From positions 32,615-96,614 of the forward strand of contig QBZX01000001.1 of the NCBI GenBank assembly GCA_003282175.1: DNA of 64,000 nt. The letters are read 5' to 3'. Shown here piece after piece: positions 60,037 through 64,000 of the stretch. This stretch comes from Pelagibacteraceae bacterium AG-337-G06 (GTDB taxonomy: Bacteria > Pseudomonadota > Alphaproteobacteria > Pelagibacterales > AG-422-B15). Every line of letters starts with the position of its first letter. Positions within the stretch are counted from its first letter, which is position 1. The notes under the pieces were generated by a model. That model made no database searches. It was not told the DNA's origin and saw nothing but the letters and a program-made list of their open reading frames with translations. The position numbers and the translations under genes are program-made.

Positions 60037-60647
60037 TAATTAGAATGAGAAAAAATATCATTTTCCCATCCCCTTAAATCGAGTTCAACTCTAATTGGTA
60101 GAAATTTTATGCAAGATTCTACAAGTTGTTCTCTATTTTGTCTTTTGAGAATTTCATCTAGTTTAATCTTTATAGCATGAAGGTGTATTACGTCAGTTGC
60201 GGCATAATTAATTTGATCTTTTGTTAAATCAGGATTTGACCAGTCGCTTGATTGTTGTTTTTTTGAAATATCAATGTTTAGAAGTTCCTTACATAAATCT
60301 TTATATCCATGACCTTGTGAGTATGTTCGGGCAATTTTTGAACTTAGTTTAGTACAGTAAACATTTTTAATCATTATATCTAAGTCATGCTTTATCGCAG
60401 CTAAATCATGTCTTGCATAATGAAAAATGAATGTCTTGTTACAACTCAGGAGCTTTTTTAGATTGGGCGCATCAAATTTTTTATCAATAAATTGAACTAA
60501 ATGACAATCACCCTGTCCATCATATAGTTGTATTAGGCATAAAGGATCTCTATCAGGTTGCAAACCCATCATTTCACAATCGGCAGCTATAAGATCTGAA
60601 AATTCAATATCATCTGCCAAATCGTTTTTATGTAAAATTGTTTGCAT
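60036..60647 (-). CDS. RNase D-like 3'-5' exonuclease, single domain
   Basis: The 203-aa protein has the DEDDy motifs: LIAADCEMMGLQ (Asp and Glu), FHYARHDLAAIKHDL, and NYAATDVIHLHAI, the last with the Tyr and Asp of the fifth position. It lacks the HRDC domains of full RNase D, like the short alphaproteobacterial ribonuclease D family that precedes kdsD. Substrates are probably tRNA or other RNA ends. It leads the cluster to lptB, with 1-nt overlap to kdsD. Regulation is unknown. Confidence 0.9.
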   Translation of the reverse strand: MQTILHKNDLADDIEFSDLIAADCEMMGLQPDRDPLCLIQLYDGQGDCHLVQFIDKKFDAPNLKKLLSCNKTFIFHYARHDLAAIKHDLDIMIKNVYCTKLSSKIARTYSQGHGYKDLCKELLNIDISKKQQSSDWSNPDLTKDQINYAATDVIHLHAIKIKLDEILKRQNREQLVESCIKFLPIRVELDLRGWENDIFSHSN

Positions 60648-60699
60648 TGTATGAAAATTAACTTATTTCATTCAAGTACATAAAGTATATTTATCAAAT

Positions 60700-61605
60700 A
60701 TGAAGCAAAAAAGAATTACTATAATTGGAGGCTCAGGTTTTTTAGCCAAATACTGCATTTCAGAATTACTAAAACTCGGGCATAAATTAAAGATTATATG
60801 TAGAAATACCCACCTTGCCGGGCATATAAGAATGATGGGTCCTATTGATCAACTAGATATAATCAAAGGAAACATTAGGTTCAAATACACAATTGAACCT
60901 CACATCATTGGATCTGATATTGTCATTAATTTTGTAGGAATACTTAACGAGTCTTCAGGTGATCAGACGTTTAACAATTGCCATTCAGTTGGAGCAAAAA
61001 ATATTGCAGAACTATGCTTTGAACACAAAATTGAACGTTTAATTCACTTTTCATCTATAGGAGCTGATATTAACAGTGATGCAAAATACCAAGTTTCTAA
61101 AGGCTTAGGTGAAAAGAATATTTTAGCTAATTTTTCAAGTGCAACAATAATTAGGCCGTCTATTGTTTTTGGACCTGGAGACGGTTTTTTTACGTTGCAG
61201 TCAAAATTGGTGAAGCTTCTTCCAATTGTTCCTTTATTTAGCAATAACAAGTTTCAATGCGTGTATGTAAAGGATATTGCTGATGGATTAATAAAACTTT
61301 TAGAAGATAAAGAGACAGCAGGAAAAATTTATGAATTTGGCGGACCAGAAGTTATGACACTTAAAGAAATTTATCAATTAATCTTAAATACATTAAAAAT
61401 TAGAAGATTAATTCTACCTCTGCCTCTAACTCTTGCGAATGTTACTGCATTATTAATGAAGTTATTGCCATCTCCTATGATTACCTTTGATCAAGTCAAG
61501 ATGTTAAAGAAAGACAACATAGTATCTAATACTCCCTACAATCTCAGTTCTTTAGGAATAACTGCCAAATCATCAAGAGATATCATAAGCAATTATATTT
61601 CTTAA
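60700..61605 (+). CDS. NDUFA9-like NAD-binding epimerase/dehydratase family protein
   Basis: The 301-aa protein has the Rossmann motif ITIIGGSGFLAKYCISELLKLGHKLKIICR near the N-terminus, and an atypical SDR pattern: IHFSSIGADINSDAKYQVSKGLGEKNI (the SSI...YxxSK segment) and IIRPSIVFGPGDGFFTLQSKL. These match the alphaproteobacterial complex I NDUFA9 subunit family, relatives of a mitochondrial complex I accessory subunit. The true substrate is unknown. It is divergent from the RNase D-like gene and convergent with uppP, which follows 3 nt away. Confidence 0.9.
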   Translation: MKQKRITIIGGSGFLAKYCISELLKLGHKLKIICRNTHLAGHIRMMGPIDQLDIIKGNIRFKYTIEPHIIGSDIVINFVGILNESSGDQTFNNCHSVGAKNIAELCFEHKIERLIHFSSIGADINSDAKYQVSKGLGEKNILANFSSATIIRPSIVFGPGDGFFTLQSKLVKLLPIVPLFSNNKFQCVYVKDIADGLIKLLEDKETAGKIYEFGGPEVMTLKEIYQLILNTLKIRRLILPLPLTLANVTALLMKLLPSPMITFDQVKMLKKDNIVSNTPYNLSSLGITAKSSRDIISNYIS

Positions 61606-61608
61606 TCT

Positions 61609-62403
61609 CTAAAGATAAATTAAAATAAGTGTTCCAATCACAATTCGGTAAATAACAAATGGCCTCATAGTATTTTTTTTCAACCATTTAAGTAGATAGT
61701 CGATTGAAATATACGCAACAAAAAATGAGACCAAAAATCCCAAAAAGCTAGAGGAAATATTTGCACTTGTTGGCGACTCCATAAGTTTAAGAATAGGTAT
61801 TGCAGAAGAAATTAAAATTACTGGGATTGATAGTAAAATAGAAAGCTTCGCAGCCTCAATTCTATTTAAACCAATTATTCTTGAACCAGAATACACAACT
61901 CCCGCTCTACTTGCCCCAGGTATAATTGCTAGTATTTGGAAAATACCAATGATGAGCGCATTTTTTATTGATAATCCCTCAACGCCTTTAGTACTTGCGT
62001 TAGTGTAACTATCTGAATAATACAGAAGAAGTCCAAAAACTATCGTGGCTAGCCCAACAATTTTTATATTTCTTAGAATGTCAGCATAACCTGTAAGAAA
62101 AAGTAAGCCTCCAACAATCACAACGGGCAATGTTCCAACAATGAGACAGAAAGCTAAATTTTTATCATCTTTATTTAATTTGACGCTGAATGGTAAAAGC
62201 AGAAAAACTAAAACTTTAATATCTTTTCTAAAGTAGATAATGACAGCCAAAAGAGAACCTAGATGCAGGCTTACATCCAACATCAGACTTTCGGGAATAT
62301 TCAGTAGGTCAGCGGCTATTAATAAATGTCCAGAACTTGAAATAGGTAAAAACTCAGTAATACCCTGTATAATTCCTAATAGCAATATTGGTAAAAAGGC
62401 CAT
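61609..62403 (-). CDS. uppP: Undecaprenyl-diphosphatase
   Basis: UppP recycles the lipid carrier of cell-wall synthesis by removing a phosphate from undecaprenyl diphosphate. The 264-aa membrane protein has the two signature motifs QGITEFLPISSSGHLLI and IPGASRAGVVYSGSRIIGLNRIEAAKLS (the usual PGTSRSG form is changed slightly), with eight hydrophobic helices. Length is normal. It is monocistronic, divergent from the gltD leader region by 157 nt and convergent with the NDUFA9-like gene. Confidence 0.94.
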   Translation of the reverse strand: MAFLPILLLGIIQGITEFLPISSSGHLLIAADLLNIPESLMLDVSLHLGSLLAVIIYFRKDIKVLVFLLLPFSVKLNKDDKNLAFCLIVGTLPVVIVGGLLFLTGYADILRNIKIVGLATIVFGLLLYYSDSYTNASTKGVEGLSIKNALIIGIFQILAIIPGASRAGVVYSGSRIIGLNRIEAAKLSILLSIPVILISSAIPILKLMESPTSANISSSFLGFLVSFFVAYISIDYLLKWLKKNTMRPFVIYRIVIGTLILIYL

Positions 62404-62457
62404 AAGAATTAAAAAAATAATGTTTTACGCCATTTAGGCAAGAAAAACTTAAACTGC

Positions 62458-62472
62458 GTCATACTGTATGAC
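62458..62472 (+). promoter_or_regulatory. Inverted repeat GTCAT-N5-ATGAC, upstream copy
   Basis: GTCATACTGTATGAC is a perfect 5-bp-arm inverted repeat with a 5-nt spacer (inner bases extend it to six). A copy with the same arms and spacing lies at 62532-62546, 74 bp away centre to centre, close to seven turns of DNA. This looks like two sites for one dimeric regulator in front of gltD. Confidence 0.55.
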
Positions 62473-62514
62473 TATTATTATATGCTTTAAATGTTATAAA
62501 AAGCTTATCTTAAT

Positions 62515-62556
62515 GGGAGGAATCAAGATATGTCATGTATTATGACATATAAATAA
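62515..62556 (+). promoter_or_regulatory. Mini-ORF with strong ribosome-binding site in the gltD leader
   Basis: GGGAGG (62515-62520) lies 9 nt before an ATG at 62530 that opens an 8-codon reading frame (MSCIMTYK) ending in TAA at 62554-62556, 4 nt before the gltD ATG. The gltD ATG has no Shine-Dalgarno of its own and is in a different frame. This suggests translational coupling, or a leader peptide. It is a proposal from sequence only. Confidence 0.4.
62528..62550 (+). promoter_or_regulatory. Inverted repeat with GTCAT-N5-ATGAC core, downstream copy
   Basis: ATATGTCATGTATTATGACATAT has perfect 9-bp arms around GTATT. The core repeats the GTCAT-N5-ATGAC of the upstream copy. It lies 10 nt before the gltD start and overlaps the mini-ORF, so it might act as an operator, an RNA hairpin over the start region, or both. 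Confidence 0.6.
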
Positions 62557-62560
62557 CGCT

Positions 62561-64000
62561 ATGCTCAAATTTACTAATTTAAATCAACAATACCCAGAAA
62601 AAAGGTCTTCAGAAAATAGAAAAAAAGATTTCGGCGAGATTTATGAGAACTTTATAAAGAACAGCGCCAAGGAGCAATCAAGTCGTTGTTCCCAGTGCGG
62701 CGTGCCTTATTGCACGGTTCATTGTCCCTTGCATAATCATATTCCTGACTGGCTTAAGCTTGCCGCAGAGGACCGACTTGAAGAGGCTTTCCAAATATCT
62801 TCGAGTACAAATAATATGCCAGAGATATGTGGAAGAATTTGTCCGCAAGATCGATTATGTGAAGGAAATTGTGTTATTGAACAATCAGGCCATGGTTCAG
62901 TCACTATTGGATCAGTCGAAAAATATTTAACTGACAATGCTTTCGAAAAGGGATGGATTAAGCCGATCAAAGTTCCTGAATATTTAGAAAAAGAAAATAG
63001 CATTGGTATCATTGGCGCCGGTCCTGCAGGTCTTGCTGCAGCTGAGGAATTAAGAAAAAGGGGTTACAAAATTGATGTGTATGATCGCTACGACCGTGCT
63101 GGTGGTTTACTAATTTATGGAATTCCAAATTTTAAACTTGAAAAAGACATTGTTCAGAGAAGAATGAAATATCTTGGGGACTCAAATATTAGGATCCATC
63201 TAAATACTGAAATTGGAAAAGATATTAAATTTTCGGATCTTCAAAAAAAGCATGATGCTGTATTAATTGCAACAGGAGTTTATAAAGCAAGAGAAATTTC
63301 TCTAGAAGGAGATGCATCCAAAGTTGTTCCTGCTCTAGATTTTCTTATTGCATCGAACAGAAAAGGCTTGGGAGATAATGTAGAGGCTTTTGATAATGGA
63401 TTACTCAACGCCAAAGGTAAGAATGTAGTTGTGATAGGTGGAGGGGACACAGCTATGGACTGTGTAAGGACAGCAATTAGACAGGAAGCAAAATCTGTTA
63501 AGTGTCTTTACCGAAGAGATAAGGAAAATATGCCTGGCTCGGCAAGAGAAGTTAACAACGCTGAAGAAGAAGGTGTAGAATTTTTATGGCAATCCCTTCC
63601 AAAAAAAATTGAAAGCAATAATAACAGCAAACTCTTAAACTGCATAAAAATGAAGTTAAGTGAACCTGACTCTGATGGCAGAAGAACACCTGAGGAGATT
63701 GCAGGTTCTGATTTTGAATTAGAATCTGATTTAGTAATTGCTGCTCTAGGCTTTTCTCCTGAAAATTTGCCAAAAATGTTTGAAGTTGAAGAACTTCCAG
63801 TCACCAAGTGGGGTACAGTTCGTGTAGGATTTAATACCATGATGACAAGCCTTGAGGGCGTCTTTGCAGCAGGAGATATCGTCAGAGGAGCTTCTTTGGT
63901 AGTTTGGGGAATCAGAGATGGGCGAGATGTAGCTAATTCTATTCATGAATATATTGAAGAAAAAAATAATGCAAAAAATATTAACACTAAAGCATCATGA
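62561..64000 (+). CDS. gltD: Glutamate synthase small subunit
   Basis: GltD passes electrons from NADPH to the large subunit, which makes glutamate from glutamine and 2-oxoglutarate. The 479-aa protein has the N-terminal iron-sulfur ligand pattern CSQCGVPYCTVHCPLHNHIPDW and CGRICPQDRLCEGNC, then the FAD fold IGIIGAGPAGLAAAEELRKRG, a NADPH fold VVVIGGGDTAMDCVRTAIRQ, and the C-terminal GVFAAGDIVRGASLVVWGIRDGR. It is complete, ending at the last base. GltB would be expected beside it but is not in the window. With Amt and gltD, ammonium uptake and assimilation are both represented. Confidence 0.96.
   Translation: MLKFTNLNQQYPEKRSSENRKKDFGEIYENFIKNSAKEQSSRCSQCGVPYCTVHCPLHNHIPDWLKLAAEDRLEEAFQISSSTNNMPEICGRICPQDRLCEGNCVIEQSGHGSVTIGSVEKYLTDNAFEKGWIKPIKVPEYLEKENSIGIIGAGPAGLAAAEELRKRGYKIDVYDRYDRAGGLLIYGIPNFKLEKDIVQRRMKYLGDSNIRIHLNTEIGKDIKFSDLQKKHDAVLIATGVYKAREISLEGDASKVVPALDFLIASNRKGLGDNVEAFDNGLLNAKGKNVVVIGGGDTAMDCVRTAIRQEAKSVKCLYRRDKENMPGSAREVNNAEEEGVEFLWQSLPKKIESNNNSKLLNCIKMKLSEPDSDGRRTPEEIAGSDFELESDLVIAALGFSPENLPKMFEVEELPVTKWGTVRVGFNTMMTSLEGVFAAGDIVRGASLVVWGIRDGRDVANSIHEYIEEKNNAKNINTKAS

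Noticed and set aside
1-64000. Mobile elements, prophage, CRISPR arrays, replication origin
   Set aside because: No transposase, integrase, repeat-spacer pattern or DnaA-box cluster was seen.

Overview
The window is AT-rich, gene-dense chromosomal DNA from a streamlined, probably marine and free-living alphaproteobacterium. Intergenic gaps are tiny, many genes overlap by 1-4 nt, and there are no insertion sequences, phage genes or CRISPR arrays. The alphaproteobacterial signals are the block TIGR02300 gene - tRNA-Ala - aroA-cmk-rpsA-ihfB-pyrF-trpF-trpB-trpA-accD-folC facing trxA, the kdsD-lptC-lptA-lptB cluster, and an SOS box of the alphaproteobacterial GTTC-N7-GTTC type in front of umuDC. 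The exact genus cannot be fixed from the sequence alone.

Layout. 1-5.1 kb: the start of a HupE/UreJ-like gene, a PPIase-like gene, a DUF3604 gene, a 54-aa membrane ORF and an ammonium transporter with a clear terminator. 5.2-8.9 kb: two alpha/beta hydrolases around an SOS-controlled umuDC. 8.9-15 kb: a LivK-like binding lipoprotein convergent with an EamA-livGFHM operon. 15-17.3 kb: an SLT lipoprotein, pdxA and a LysE exporter. 17.2-41.8 kb: a large amine and polyamine catabolic island. 41.9-47.3 kb: a TerB/DnaJ protein, small ORFs, pdxH, an SH3 protein, an ExoI-like nuclease, rmuC and trxA. 47.3-64 kb: housekeeping genes (folate, fatty acid, Trp, pyrimidine, S1, shikimate, Lpt, Kdo isomerase, tRNA-Ala, uppP, gltD).

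The amine island is the most interesting part. It holds a SpuA/PuuD-like gamma-glutamyl hydrolase, a glutaryl-CoA dehydrogenase coupled to a SpuC-like putrescine aminotransferase, and a BetI-like repressor divergent from two tandem phytoene-dehydrogenase-like FAD enzymes and a GcvT-like protein. After these come a second class III aminotransferase, a Rieske oxygenase with the bridging Glu of quaternary-amine oxygenases, a PuuB-like oxidase, a PotABCD-type transporter and an amidase. The island ends with an operon of a Rieske-less oxygenase paralogue, a glutamine-synthetase-like (PuuA/SpuB-type) enzyme, an AlaX-like protein and an ECHDC3-like hydratase. Two matching palindromes, ATTGAA-N6-TTCAAT, sit over the predicted promoters of two of these operons and are good candidates for the repressor's operators. 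Together the genes suggest uptake and stepwise deamination or demethylation of polyamines or N-methylated amines to central metabolites. The exact substrate is inference.

Other points of note are a tryptophan synthase pair in the canonical place whose beta subunit has changed active-site residues, a FolC with an altered P-loop, and twin GTCAT-N5-ATGAC repeats about seven helical turns apart plus a mini-ORF in front of gltD. All calls are from reading the sequence and supplied translations; no search was run.
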